From: Malachius bipustulatus
Taxonomy: Eukaryota; Arthropoda; Insecta; Coleoptera; Melyridae
Assembly (NCBI GenBank): GCA_910589415.1
Contig: OU342636.1
Coordinates: 38,145,735 to 38,209,734 of the forward strand
DNA: 64,000 bases
Reading direction: 5' to 3'
The notes under the pieces are model-generated. The model worked only from the letters and a program-made list of their open reading frames with translations, was not told the DNA's origin and did no database searches. The position numbers and the translations under genes were made by a program. Shown one piece after another: positions 33,665 to 44,942 of the stretch (the stretch's first letter is position 1; every line of letters begins with the position of its first letter).

Positions 33665-34700
33665 TAAAGAAGTGACACATCTAACAAGATGGTAATAAAC
33701 TGACAGTAGTTTACAAATTGACAACTGATTTGATAAAAATTATAAATGGGCTGAGCTGTACTCAGCATTTTTCACAACATTTAAATTGTCTGTTTTCAAA
33801 TTTATTTTAGATGGTTACATTCAATTTTTTCTTGTTTATTATAAAGAAAATTATTATTATTATTAAATATAAAAGATAAAAAATGTGTGCTCTTTTTATT
33901 TTTGAGAAAACCAGCTTAATGTTATTTATTAGGACAATTTAATTTCACCAATAGAATTCAAAAAAAATTTTTTTGGTCAGTCAAATCTCGTACCCAAAAC
34001 GAACTGACACAACTAACAAGAAGATCATAAGAGTGACAGTTTTCAAACTGACAACTTACTTAACTACTGATTGACATTTGATAAAAATTATAAATATTCA
34101 CTGGCCGCATTCAGCATTTTCCACAACATTAAATTGTCTTAAATTTATTTTAGGTAGTTACGTTCAATTTTTTTCTTGTTAATTATAAATAAAATTATTA
34201 TTCAATTGCAATTATCAAAATTATTATATCAAGAAAGAAATGACACAACTAACTTTAATATCACAAAAGTGACAGATTTCTTCTTAGTTTTCAAACTGAC
34301 AGTGACAAATTAGCTGTTGACATATGATAATTAAAAATATTCAATGGCCGTGTTCAGCAATTTTCCACAATATTAAATTGTCTTTTCTCAAATTTATTTT
34401 AGATAATAATTACCACAGGCTTTTGAACAACCTGTTTTGGTATATGGTATAATAAGAAGAAAATTCAAACTAATAACGAAAAAATCACAATATAATTAAC
34501 AATATAAAAAAGAACTATCATATTCAACTAACAGTTTTCTTCCTGTTTTTTGAACTGACATATTGACTACTGACATTTGATAAAAATTATAAATATATTC
34601 ACTGGCCGCATTCAGCATTTTCTACAACATTATTTCTACAAACAGCTATTTTCAAATTTAATTTAATTTTTTTCTCGTTTATTATAAAAAAATATTATTA
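33665..34700. repeat. four diverged direct repeats of ~180-200 bp
   Basis: Copies start near 33668, 34000, 34240 and 34517. Each has GACACA.CTAAC, AACTGACA, TTGATAAAAATTATAAAT, CTCAGCATTTT.CACAACATT, AAATTGTCT and TTTATTTTAG in this order. They lie between the convergent 3' ends of the zinc-finger gene and NOG1. Heavily diverged, so old; function unknown. Confidence 0.75.
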
Positions 34701-34770
34701 TTCAATTAATTAGCTACCTCTACCTGTATCAATCTGTTTAATAAATAAAAAAAAAATTATATAATTAATG

Positions 34771-34776
34771 TTTATT
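34771..34776 (-). terminator. Non1: polyadenylation signal of NOG1
   Basis: AATAAA on the minus strand, about 38 bases beyond the NOG1 stop codon. Confidence 0.5.
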
Positions 34777-34813
34777 AAACCATGATAAATAAACAGAATA
34801 AAAATATTTCAAC

Positions 34814-37263
34814 TCAACGACGATCAGTTTTACCAACACCTCTCTTCCCAGAGAACAAATGTTTCGGCATCTTGGTACCGATAAACCTATCGGCTTCTCC
34901 CTTCAATCCGTACTTCTTGACCTTCTTAGCGATTTGTCTGTGCGCGAGTCTCGCCAATTTCTTCTTCATCTATAAGAGAACGACATAACATTAAATAATT
35001 TAACTCATTGTCCAGAAGATAAAAATACTCACAATCGGATCCTTCACTCCCAAATCGTTTCTATTCGGTCTCATCACCCCCTTGCTCTTATTTGCAACCG
35101 TGCTCGTGCCGGCACCGGTACTCTCAGTGCGAGCCCGTTTAGCCACAGGCCCGGCCGATCGGCTCCGACCCCGAGCCTCGTTGAAGTGCGATCCCTTCTT
35201 GTCCACTTCCACGCCCAACTCAGCCATCTCCTTCGCCAGACGACCGACCGAACGTTCTCTCGCCTTCGGGGCGGCCGTGCGGGGTAACTTCGGCTTGCGG
35301 GACTGCTTGTTGATGCGCGATTCGTCTTTCAAGATCGCCTTCTTATGCCTAAATCAAGTGATTAAATCAACTAAACTCGATATATACTAAAAAGAGACGT
35401 ACCTTATCTGCAATGCGAGCTTCTTGATCTCCATAATTGTGTCGTCCAGTTCGATCTTCGGCACCACGTAGAGCCCCGCCTCCTCTCTCAGCTCCTCTTC
35501 CTTCTCCAGCTCGGCCAGTTTTTCGAAGATGCCCGGATCAATGTAATCGGCGAGGTTGTGTCCCTCCCAGATCTCGGGGATGATATCGTAGCGCTCTTCC
35601 TCGGGGATCTCCTTGTAGTTCTTCTTCAGGTCCAGGATGTAGTCGTCGCCCTCCTCGACCTCGATGTCTCGCTCGAGTTTCCGCTTGGCGGCCGCCTTGC
35701 GTTTCTCCAGGACGGCGGCCGGGATGCACGGGGGTCGGGGCTTGTCGTCCCGGGGAGTGGGAATTGCGACGTGGAGACGGTTCAGTACACCATCCACCTG
35801 GAGAAATTTACTTTAATTTAGATGTTTGGTTCGATTTTTTGGGACGAGCCCAAAAATTATTAAGGCGATTTTGTTTGGCTATTTTTTGAAGCTTAGAGGT
35901 TAAGAGCAGGAGAAATTAAGTATTAAAATCGAACATAAAAGTAACCATCCTGTCACTTACCTTCTTGGTTCGCATCTTCTGATCGACCCGGTAGCTCAAC
36001 AGTTTCTCGCACGACTCGATCTTGACTTCCGCTACACCTTCATCAGTGACAGTCGACATTTCCATCAAGGTAACTTCGCTGTCGTCCTCTATACCTTTCA
36101 GCAAGTTCCTTCGTTCCTCTTTTAAATCCTCCAATTTAACGATATCCGATTTATTAGCGACCACGACTATCGGTTTGTTCGCAAAAAGCGGCTTAATCGA
36201 CTCGTACAAATGAATCTACAAATAGAACTTGTCAAAAACCTAATCGACTGGGACCCAATTGTTCAATAAGCTTGTACCTGTTCCTCGATGGTGTGACCAC
36301 ACTGTTCAGAGAGATCCATGATGTACAAAATGCAGGCTCTAATATGCGCCATGGCGGTGATAGCTTGCATTTCAATTACGTTTCTGTCTTCCAGTGGATG
36401 ATCGAGAATTCCTGGAGTGTCGATTACTTGCCAACGAAGGTATTTGTGATCGGTGTGGCCGACGTAAAGCGATTTAGTAGTGAAAGCGTACGGCTGAACC
36501 TCTACATCGGCCCGAGTTATCTTATTGATGAAAGACGATTTACCAACATTGGGGAAACCTGTTAATTGAATTCATTACAATTTACATTCGATCACACTTT
36601 CATACTATACTATACCTGTTATAATTATAGTTCTGGTGTATGGATCTATTGATGGTAACCTAGCCAAATGTTGTCTGACTTGTTCCAAGTAAGTCAGGTT
36701 GGAAGCTTGTCGTTTCATGATGGTAGCCATCCGTCCCAGCGCAGCTCGTTTGAGCTGTTTGCAGCGGTACAAAGAGTCTCCATATTTCATTAAACGAGTG
36801 TAGTCTTTCGATACCCTATCAAGTTGAGAGGAAATTAATTCATTACTGATCCTGCACGATTAATAAAAGCGCTTACGTGTCAATTAAATGTCTGGCAGTG
36901 TTCAGCTGACCAAGGGCCAGCTTGTAATGGTCCTTATCGTAGAGGACGTTCATCAAGTCCGCGTAAAATGGATGGACGTCATCCAGTTTAGGGAATTCGG
37001 TCAGTATCTGCGAAAGCCGATCGTGGAAGTTCTGTTGGGTGAATTTTATTTTTCTGAGATAGAATTCCCTGATCCGGGTGATCTTGTATTGGGCATGGAC
37101 CACCGTTGGGGTTTTCCGTTGTGTTTTCGATAAAATTATATCGATGAAGTCCTGGAATGTTGCGCAAGTGTTTAGTGACTGCTGGTGTGTATGTAAAATT
37201 TGTGATTCTTACCTTCGCTGTGGGAACAACAGCAATTTTTTTGAAATTGTACAAAGACGACAT
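34814..37263 (-). CDS. Non1: NOG1, nucleolar GTP-binding protein 1 (GTPBP4)
   Basis: Nucleolar GTPase required for maturation of the 60S ribosomal subunit. Exons: 37263-37213, 37151-36877, 36815-36616, 36558-36278, 36215-35961, 35797-35403, 35348-35033, 34969-34814. All introns are GT..AG and lengths sum to 643 codons including TGA, giving 642 residues, the usual size for the family. The N-terminal NOG1N region carries [12 protein letters not shown] and [13 protein letters not shown]. The G domain shows G1 GFPNVGKSS (176-184), G3 DTPG (222-225) and G4 NKSD (290-293). The NOGCT and C-terminal region includes [21 protein letters not shown] and a basic tail ([21 protein letters not shown]) suited to rRNA binding and nucleolar targeting. 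All key residues are intact. The gene is convergent with the zinc-finger gene and head-to-head with the SH3 gene. Confidence 0.98.
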
Positions 37264-37830
37264 CTTCGATGTCTTATTTGATCACACTCAACGTATTTTA
37301 GATTTTGATTTTCACGTTTTCCTGTATTCTTTCCACGTGAAATATTCAAAATCGACCATACCGTTTTAGGTTAGGATTTTAAAGAATTTTTGAAAGAAAA
37401 AGAAGAATGTTAATTTGTTGTTCTTCTTTTTCTTTACTTTTGACCTCGCTAAATCGGCAACTCAGCCAATTAAACTCGTTTGAAGTTTGAATTATTTATT
37501 GCATCAATGATCGACTTAAATCAAATCCTGACCTCTAATAATACTTTAACCCACCGCGAATCTGAAAACAAACTCCAAATTTTTTATTGGAGCCATCATT
37601 CGCTTAGGGGATATGGATTTTAAAATTCGTAATTTCAATTTTTGACTCACGGGCTTCGGCAACCCCAGCGTTCTAACGACTACCCAAAGGAGTCATCAGC
37701 GCGCTTTCGAGAATTGTTTTTTTTTTTTAATAATCAAACCCTTGATTTAACCTCAATGATTTGATTATTGATTACTGATTAAACTAATCTGGATGGATTG
37801 GTTTATTATTCATTTACCTACATCTTATCA
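37264..37830. other. NOG1 upstream region
   Basis: Between the NOG1 start and a TIR element. It presumably holds the NOG1 promoter and 5' UTR; no TATA box or other element is clear. A pyrimidine-rich stretch lies at about 37420-37440. Confidence 0.4.
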
Positions 37831-38412
37831 CGATACACATTTACACATATACCCGGTATACCGATAGACGATGACGCGCAGGCTGCGTTCCGGTCTTCTG
37901 ACGTCACGTGGTTCGAAGATTACACATGAGATTGCTCATATCTTTTTTATTGTCAAGAATAAATAAATAATTCTTTGTAGGCTTGCATAAATCGGCAACA
38001 GCTATCCATTTACCGTTTTAAAATTTTTCAAGGCCAACGAAATCCCAGAGTTTTCAAAGTCAACTTTTGTTTTTCTTATAGCTGCCATATTGTTTTTTTT
38101 ATGTCGTTTGGTATGAAAAAAAAATCATTAAAATCAAAAATCAAAAACATTAAAAAAAATTGAAAAATTGTAACAATTTCATTTTACTTTTTTCGAAAAA
38201 AAATGAAAAACTTTTCCATAATATTAGATCTACCACAAAGAAAAAACAAGCAAAAAAGATGGAAGCAATATATTTTGACGTTTATATTTATTTCATAAAC
38301 AACCTCGCCGCGATTAATACTTTAAGTCAAAATATAACCACATGACGTCATTGCGCAGTAATAACCAAAATTGTAACAGCAATCGGCATACCGTGTATAT
38401 GTGTATTGTGCA
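37831..38412. mobile_element. TIR element, ~0.58 kb
   Basis: ACACATATACCCGGTATACC (37843-37862) and its flanks are matched in inverse at 38382-38412 with a few mismatches. The interior has GACGTCACGTGG near the left end and CACATGACGTCATTGCGCAG near the right end. Related GCGCA..ACGTCACGTG pieces recur at 45.96-46.23 kb. No coding capacity. Confidence 0.55.
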
Positions 38413-39577
38413 TCTTATTATGTATAATTAAATGCCAATGTCATTTGTAACGTCACAATTTTTGTTTAAAATTTTGTCAAAAACGTGAAAACAATAAAAT
38501 AAGGTCGCGTTCAAAGCCGGCAGCTACTGGGCAGCAAAACGGAAGTATACATCGCTGAACGTCATGCTACTTTATAGAGCGATGTCAGCTGGGGTGCGTT
38601 CATAAATAGAAATGGACGTTTCTGTGTCTAACAAACTAAAACAACCCAGAGAGCTGCTTTGCACTAGTATGAGTGTCGTCAGAGCGTTTCATTTTATGAA
38701 CGAGCGTATTTTGAACGAAAAAGAACGAAGTAAATAATAACTTAAAAGTGTAAGGCTATGTATAATTGTCAGATTCACACCTTTTTTAATTTGAAATATA
38801 ATAGTATTATTTATAATTTTTTTATTATTGTGCACAGAATTCTTTCACGTATATATATTTAAATATTTTATGACAAAATTTGAATTACGCCGAATCAAAA
38901 CTTCAGAAACCACAATGCGCATGTCGAGTGCGATGAACCACGCATGTTTGGAGACCGGCCGTTTCTTCGAGACTCCGAACGTTGTCATCATCGGCAATTT
39001 ATAAGCGATGCGATCTTACACAACGAGCGAACTGCTTGGTTATGAATGAAGAGGGATTCTTCACACAAAGCGTATTCAGAGTGAAAATTCTGAGCGCATC
39101 CCAGCTGATCACCCGACTGGAACTGAACTGCGACTGCGCACGCCAGGTAAGTTCAAAATTTAAACTGACAACACTGCTAAATTTATTTCTGTCAACTGTT
39201 AAAAATGTCAAATCAAAATTGATTAAATTGACATTTAACATTTCTTTTTCTTTGGTTAAGTTACATTTACATGAATCGTATTATTTTATTTAATTTAGTT
39301 ATGCTAATGTAATTTTTATTCATACATTCCTAAACCTAAATTATTAAAACATAATTTCTACTTTTACTGCGACTTTCCCGTCTTAAGATCTATCAAATCA
39401 AAAGTGCGTTTCACTTATAGTTAAACCACCTACCACTTCAGAATGTAACAGCCACAAATAATGAAAACTGTGAAGCCAACAAGTGGAATAATAATTATCC
39501 GTCGTCTTCATTCTTCACTCGAGATGCTGTAAATAATTCACTCGCATTATTTACAACCACCCTCACTCGATGCCGAG
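38413..39577. other. upstream region of the SH3 gene
   Basis: No gene recognised. A GC-richer block at 38510-38720 and another at 38890-39150 may include regulatory DNA or 5' UTR of the downstream gene. An open frame at 38982-39293 has no domain. Confidence 0.4.
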
Positions 39578-40522
39578 ATGGCTTTTCTCTGCCCCGTCCG
39601 CATCCGTCGCGGCAGCGCCAAAGGACCCTCCTTGCCTAAAAACTCCCCTGCCCCCACGGACCCGGGGGCCGGCAGCATGGGCCGCATAACCGGCTCCGCG
39701 AGCATCGAAACCCTCGTACGAGTCGGAATCGAAAAGGAGCACGGCCTGGGCCCCGACAGCAAGATGCTAGTCCTGCACGACTTCACCCCCTGCGTCGACG
39801 ACGAGCTGGAAGTCCGTCGAGGTCAAACCGTCAACGTGCTATACCGAGAGAACGATTGGGTGTACGTCATCGCCCCCGACACGCGACAAGAAGGTTTCGT
39901 TCCTCACTCCTACTGCGCCCCTTACGATCCACGTCTGGCAAACGAACTGGCCTGCAAGAAGAAGCTCCCTCGTGGCGAGAGCGAGGCATTGCAAGAGCGT
40001 CACTCCCCGGAGCCCGATGTTATCCAGCCGTTTCCCAAGGACCCGTCCGGAGGGAGGTACATTGTTCTGTATACTTTCATAGCGAGGGACGAGAACGACG
40101 TATCGGTTGAGCGAGGCGAATTCGTGACCGTACTGAATAAAGAAGACCCCGATTGGCATTGGATCGTCCGTAGCGACGGTCAGGAGGGGTTCATTCCGTC
40201 CGCGTTTGCATACCCGGCGGACAACGTGATAGGTGGACAACCCCCGACATCGGAGGGACCACAAGCCGCTCCAGAGCAGCAGCCGGGAGGGGAGGGGGCA
40301 CCTGAAGCGGGGGGACGGCAGCACGGAGCGGAGCTGGTTATGCTTTATGATTATAAGGCGCAGGCCCCGGACGATCTGACCGTGAGACGGGGCGATTGGA
40401 TTTATGCCGACATGGGGAATCAGACCGTCGACGGGTGGTTGTGGGCTTACGCACCCAAGACGAGACGGTACGGGTTCATTCCCAAGGCGTACGCGAGGCC
40501 CCCTGCCATGACAAGTTTGTGA
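39578..40522 (+). CDS. Dlish: Dlish-like protein with three SH3 domains
   Basis: Intronless 314-codon gene. Three SH3 domains are evident: ~62-114 (MLVLHDF, then ENDWVYV, then GFVPHSYC), ~160-212 (YIVLYTF, PDWHWI, GFIPSAFA) and ~251-307 (LVMLYDY, DGWLWAY, GFIPKAYA). They are joined by Pro/Gly/Glu-rich linkers (for example 219-250). This layout, the short cysteine-containing N-terminus MAFLCPVRIRR and the size match insect Dlish (Vamana, CG10933). That protein binds the atypical myosin Dachs and the Fat cytoplasmic region to control Dachs levels at the subapical cortex in Hippo/planar-polarity signalling. Cys5 is a possible palmitoylation site, which is inference. The ATG is the first in frame after upstream stops. 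The coding DNA is strikingly GC-rich against its flanks. The triple-SH3 architecture is certain; the orthology is likely but rests on recognition rather than alignment. Confidence 0.82.
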   Translation: MAFLCPVRIRRGSAKGPSLPKNSPAPTDPGAGSMGRITGSASIETLVRVGIEKEHGLGPDSKMLVLHDFTPCVDDELEVRRGQTVNVLYRENDWVYVIAPDTRQEGFVPHSYCAPYDPRLANELACKKKLPRGESEALQERHSPEPDVIQPFPKDPSGGRYIVLYTFIARDENDVSVERGEFVTVLNKEDPDWHWIVRSDGQEGFIPSAFAYPADNVIGGQPPTSEGPQAAPEQQPGGEGAPEAGGRQHGAELVMLYDYKAQAPDDLTVRRGDWIYADMGNQTVDGWLWAYAPKTRRYGFIPKAYARPPAMTSL

Positions 40523-40738
40523 AGTGTCCGTCTGTCCGTCCAGTTCCAGTTATATGCTTTCATATTGCCATTATTATTATTTATATTTTTCCATTTATGA
40601 TATTGTCGATTCTAGTTAGTTTTGTTACGGTTTATTTATATATTCAGATATTTTATACTTAGATTTTATATTTTTTATAAAAGTAAGATTGAGTAGGTTT
40701 TTAATGTTTAAGTGCCTAATTTATGACTAATTTTATAA

Positions 40739-40744
40739 AATAAA
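40739..40744 (+). terminator. Dlish: polyadenylation signal of the SH3 gene
   Basis: AATAAA about 215 bases after the stop codon in an AT-rich 3' UTR. Confidence 0.5.
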
Positions 40745-42171
40745 TTTTTTGAAAATTATTTTATAATCTCTTCTTTACTCCTCATAAATATCCCTGCAAT
40801 AACTGCAATTGCAGAAAGGTCACATTGAAATGAAAACATGCTGGGCAGTTTGTTTGGAATGTTCGGATATACGGGATGTTTTAGAACTTCTGGACAATCT
40901 ATGACTATTATTTCTTTCAAACAACCCCAAAGATTTTTTTTAGCTACTATTAAGTCAGGTTAACAACTGTGAAGATCATGAAATTTGATTCTCAATAGTA
41001 ATAACTGTTTGCCAAAATTATCGCTGCTGCAAGTGCTATACTTTGAAAAATAATTGACCTACAATTCTAAATTCCAAAAAGATATTATTGGTCTAAAGGT
41101 GTTTGCAGACCAAACGTCTTTAATCATCTCAACATCGACAATAATTACTCATCATTGAAAATTAATCAAAATATTTATTTATTTTACTGCTTGGAACAAC
41201 TGCCAGTACCAAGTAGGGAACCTTTATTACCGACACGTGTCGGTAATAGAGGTTCCCTAGTATCAAGTACCGACCACGCACGCGTCGATTCTGAGAAATG
41301 TCATTTATCTTTCCTATTCACAGCTTTGCTCTTCGATTGGTCCACGAGCGGGAATTATGAATTGCTAGCAGCAGTAGCAGCTGTGATTGGACATTGGACA
41401 AGAGCCGGGTGTTATGAACTATTATAATTCAACACCGACGAATAAATAACCTTCATAATTCATCCAAAAAGCTCTAATAATTGGAATATTATTCAATTCA
41501 ATAATCGTAGAAAAACAATGTAACATGTAGTGTTATTGGTGCTAGTATCTAATGGAACTTATCCTAAAAATAGATTCAACATTTTCCCTTTTCGATGATC
41601 AGAAATCTCATTTTCCTGACCCAGGATAATCGAGAATATTTAAAAAATCCCCAACAAATCAGCGCAGCGCACTCGGCAACAAATAATACAAACATAGTAC
41701 TATAGGTAGGTACTTTTTTAATAATTTCCAACAGTAGGTAGGCAACTGTAAATACAATAAGGAATGGGGTCCACCGATGAAGCACCGTAACTTTCACGGA
41801 TTGTTTACGCAAACAGGTAAGCAAGAACAGGTTCCTCACATTTCCTCAAGACAGACACAAGACAACGCTGTTGCCAGTGCCACTTATTAGGTATCGCTAT
41901 TGGCTCTTTGCTTCATGCCCATGCCCATACCTGCCACTCCTGCCAGTCTACCAGGTACCAGTGACGAGACCCACCTCGTGAACCCGCTTCCATTCCTCTC
42001 GTTCTTCGCGTGTTCCTTTTCCACCAGTGACCTTACAAGTACGCACGCCGAGAGTTACCCGAAAATGACCAGCACCATCAGCAGATAGTGCCCACCTGTC
42101 GCATTCCTCCAGTGTTGTTTTGTTTGTGTACCAGTGATTCTCGGGAAATATTGTAAAGGATATCCGGAACC
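40745..42171. other. intergenic; 5' UTR of the tetraspan exon at right end
   Basis: No gene up to about 41870; one short hAT-like element at 41214-41259 (listed separately). 41880-42171 is GC-richer and directly precedes the next start codon, so it is likely promoter and 5' UTR. The open frame there (41900-42088) has no domain. Confidence 0.45.
41214..41259. mobile_element. ultra-short hAT-like palindrome, copy 2 (46 bp)
   Basis: TAGGGAACCTTTATTACCG and its inverse meet directly around CACGTG with no loop. Flanking 8-mers GTACCAAG and GTATCAAG agree at 7 of 8 positions. Confidence 0.75.
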
Positions 42172-42297
42172 ATGCCCTGTTCGGCTGTTACTCTCAGTTT
42201 AGCCACGATAACTTCTATCATAGCGGTTGCTCTGCTCGCAATCGCCTTCTCTACCGATAATTGGCTTTACATTGAAGTGAAGAGGACGAATATTCAG
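42172..42297 (+). CDS. first coding exon of a putative four-TM (claudin/PMP22-like) protein
   Basis: The ATG in context GGAACCATGC opens 42 codons ending at a GT donor (CAG|GTAAAA, 42297/42298). The peptide begins MPCSAVTLSLATITS, continues as a clear transmembrane helix (about residues 4-27), and then gives STDNWLYIEVKRTNI. A first helix followed at once by a .D.WL-type tryptophan is the pattern at the start of the first extracellular loop in claudin, PMP22/EMP, CACNG and TMEM178-like tetraspan proteins. Exon size and phase 0 also fit. I could not find further exons to the right within the window, where the DNA is repeat-rich, so introns would have to be very long. Family assignment is inference from one exon. 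Confidence 0.55.
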
Positions 42298-42713
42298 GTA
42301 AAAATTGTCTTTCCTTGAATGTTGGATTATAGTATACTTTAGTAATCGTGTCACGATCTCGAAGTGGCACTATCTCTATGATAGTAGCACTAGCCGATGT
42401 TGCCAAATTTATTCCGCGACATTAGTTAATAAAATGGGAAGTTATTCTCAATTTAATTGATTAGGTAGGTGTTACAGTATGTTCCCGTTCACCCGTTCCC
42501 TAAGCCAAGCCAGATCTAAGACATTTCCACTGTAAAAATACACCAGTAATTTTCCCAGGCCTAGACAAGTCGAATTCTCAGTTGTAGAAAGTTTTATATT
42601 GTCTTACTCCATGTTATGTAGGTACCCAGGTACTACCTTACCTATACAATTATTATCATTATATTCTTCAAACAGGACGTTTATACAGGTACAGGACCCC
42701 CCAGTTTTAATGA
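42298..42713. other. presumed intron start, no other feature
   Basis: AT-rich with TAGGTA/GGTACC words. No coding sequence. Confidence 0.35.
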
Positions 42714-42919
42714 AGTGAAGTTGGCACCCCTACCTAAGTGACAATTTTTATTTATAAAATGCGCAAGACATTCGCGTTTGTCCAACCAAAATTTTCGTTT
42801 TTACACCCTCCAAAAAAAAAAAAATACAATTTTTTCCCCGTGATTTTTGTTTGAAGGGTGGACCAACGAATACCGTTTGCATTTTATGAAATTTCCCATT
42901 TAGGGGTGCCAACTTCACT
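42714..42919. mobile_element. ~0.2-kb palindromic MITE
   Basis: AGTGAAGTTGGCACCCCTA (42714-42732) is inverted at 42901-42919. Inner pairs such as TTTATAAAATGCGC and GCATTTTATGAAA, and the TTGGTCCACC-like pair, show the arms extend to the centre. Non-coding. Confidence 0.7.
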
Positions 42920-43157
42920 GAGCTTTCCTTAAATTTAGATATAGAATTTTGGTACAATTCAAGAATTTTACTTCTTCTATCTATAATAATAATAAATAAA
43001 ATTGCATCAAATGTCAAAAATGACGTTCAGTTCCTGTCAATTTCAAATCTTTTAATGGTATGGAAAACTCAGAAGATGACAAACTTCTTATTTTACTCTG
43101 CAGTTTTGCCTGCGTGCATGAAAAAAGTAGGCCTGTACCTCTAGTGGCGGCCATTTG

Positions 43158-43545
43158 TTAAGAGGGCAAGTTACTCTGGAAAATATGTTCGTGTATTTTG
43201 GCGGATAACTGCTCGCCTAATTTTTTTTTCAAAAAACAATTTTTATAAAGTTTGTACGTCTATCCTTCTCCCAAGTGACTCTGCCAGCAGAATCTTACCG
43301 CGTCGCGCCTTAACCGAGAAAAGTCCAGAAAAGTCAAAATATTTGCTTTTTGCCCCATACCACTTATCTGGACTTTTTATAGCTAAGGGCGACGAGATTT
43401 TGTTGGCAAAATAATTTTTGAGAAGCTCAGACGTACAAACTTTATAGAAATAGTTTTTGGGAAAAATAAATTAAGCGAGCGACTATCCGCCAAAAGTATA
43501 TGAACAACATATTTCCAGAGGAATCTGCCCTCTTGAAAAATGAGA
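43158..43545. mobile_element. ~0.39-kb palindromic element
   Basis: Left-arm blocks AGAGGGCA, TCTGGAAAATATGTTCGTGT, TTTTGGCGGATA, TATAAAGTTTGTACGTCT and AGTCCAGA have inverse partners at 43360-43545 in mirrored order. Related sequence (TACGAACTTTATGGAGATCG, AAAAATTAGGTGAGCGG) recurs at 53545-53600, so it is a dispersed family. Confidence 0.65.
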
Positions 43546-43813
43546 CTTCCTTCACTTTTCAGATATTTCACTTTTTCGCACAAGAATTGTGTTTGTTGTC
43601 AATTTTGACAGTTGCAGTGTCAGTGAGGATGTTATTAGTTTATGGTAACGTCTGAAATGTCATATTTGACATTTGATACATTAGTTTTAAATCAAAATGT
43701 TGTAAAATTCCTTCTATTTAATTTAGTTTATGTACTAATACTAATACCAAAGTTCTATCTCATTCGGATCAGAATTTAGAAAGAGGCGGGTCTAAAAAGA
43801 TTCACATAATCTC
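43546..43813. other. spacer between palindromes
   Basis: Contains the common TTTGACA/TGTCAAAT words; nothing else recognised. Confidence 0.35.
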
Positions 43814-44666
43814 CATATACAGGGTGATTGATTGAAACGCCACATTGGTAAAAGTTCGACTTCCAAATAATCTAGGGATCTGAAATTTGGAACTTAGGCA
43901 ACATACCTAATAACGAGTCAAAATGAAATATTACCAAGATGGCAGCACATTTAAAAATGGCGAAAGCAATGGCCCTCTTTGTTTTTTTAAATGGGACACC
44001 CCATATATTATTGCATTTTCAGATTGTCTGAGAAAATGTAATAACAATGGTGCTTACTGCTTATAGTTGCAGTTTAAATTGAGTCGGCTATGAGTTATAA
44101 ACAAGTGAAAATCGCAATTTTCCAACTTTAAACCCATTTATCACGAAAACGGCCCATAATATCAAAAAACGATTAAATTTTTATCTGGTATCCTACTGTA
44201 TAGTTTAAATGTTTATACAGGGTGATGAAAAATCTGATAATTTTCACCACCTTGTATAAATATTTCAACTGCATAATTGGATGCCTTATAAAAAGTTAAG
44301 ATAGGAACATGTAAGCCGTTTTTGATATTATGGGCCGTTTTCGTCGTAAATGGGTTTAAATTTGGAAAATTGCGATTTTCACTTGTTTATAACTCATGGC
44401 CGACTCAATTTAAACTGCAACTATAAGCACCATTGTTATTACATTTTCTCAGACAATCTGAAAATGCAATAATATATGGTGTGTCCCATTTAAAAAATCA
44501 AAGATGGCTATTGCTTTTGCCATTTTTAAATGTGCTGCCATCTTGGTAATATTTCATTTTGACTCGTTATTAGATATGTTGCCTAAGTTCCAAATTTCAG
44601 ATCCCTAGATTATTTGGAAGTCGAATTTTTTCTAATGTGGCGTTTCAATCAATCACCCTGTATATG
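43814..44666. mobile_element. long palindromic element, ~0.85 kb, nearly perfect arms
   Basis: CATATACAGGGTGATTGATT at 43814 is inverted at 44666, and the two ~400-bp arms align almost without interruption to a centre near 44.24 kb. Pairs include CCAAGATGGCAGCACATTTA with its inverse, and AACCCATTTACGACGAAAAC-like with its inverse. The arms differ by only scattered changes, so this copy is younger than those at 17.5 and 21.1 kb. No open frame of note; an internal copy of TATACAGGGTGATG occurs near the centre. Confidence 0.9.
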
Positions 44667-44942
44667 ACATTTAAAATTTTGAAGTTGACAGGGACTGCGA
44701 CATCATCTTTGACATTTGGCACATTAGTTTTACGCCAAAAAATAGCAAAATTAAAACAATTTAAACCAAAGTTCGATCTCAAGTAGTACCTTTATCTGAA
44801 AATAGCGGTAACTGAAGTTGGAAAATGTGTAACAACAATAATCTACACGCCGAAAATATTTTTTATCGCTTACCGTTTTCGGTTATACCGGAAGTCGTCG
44901 TTATTGGATTCTGCGTCGAATTCTAGACTAAATGTACCTTAA
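44667..44942. other. spacer, no gene recognised
   Basis: AT-rich, ending in the TAA target duplication of the next element (44940-44942). Confidence 0.35.
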
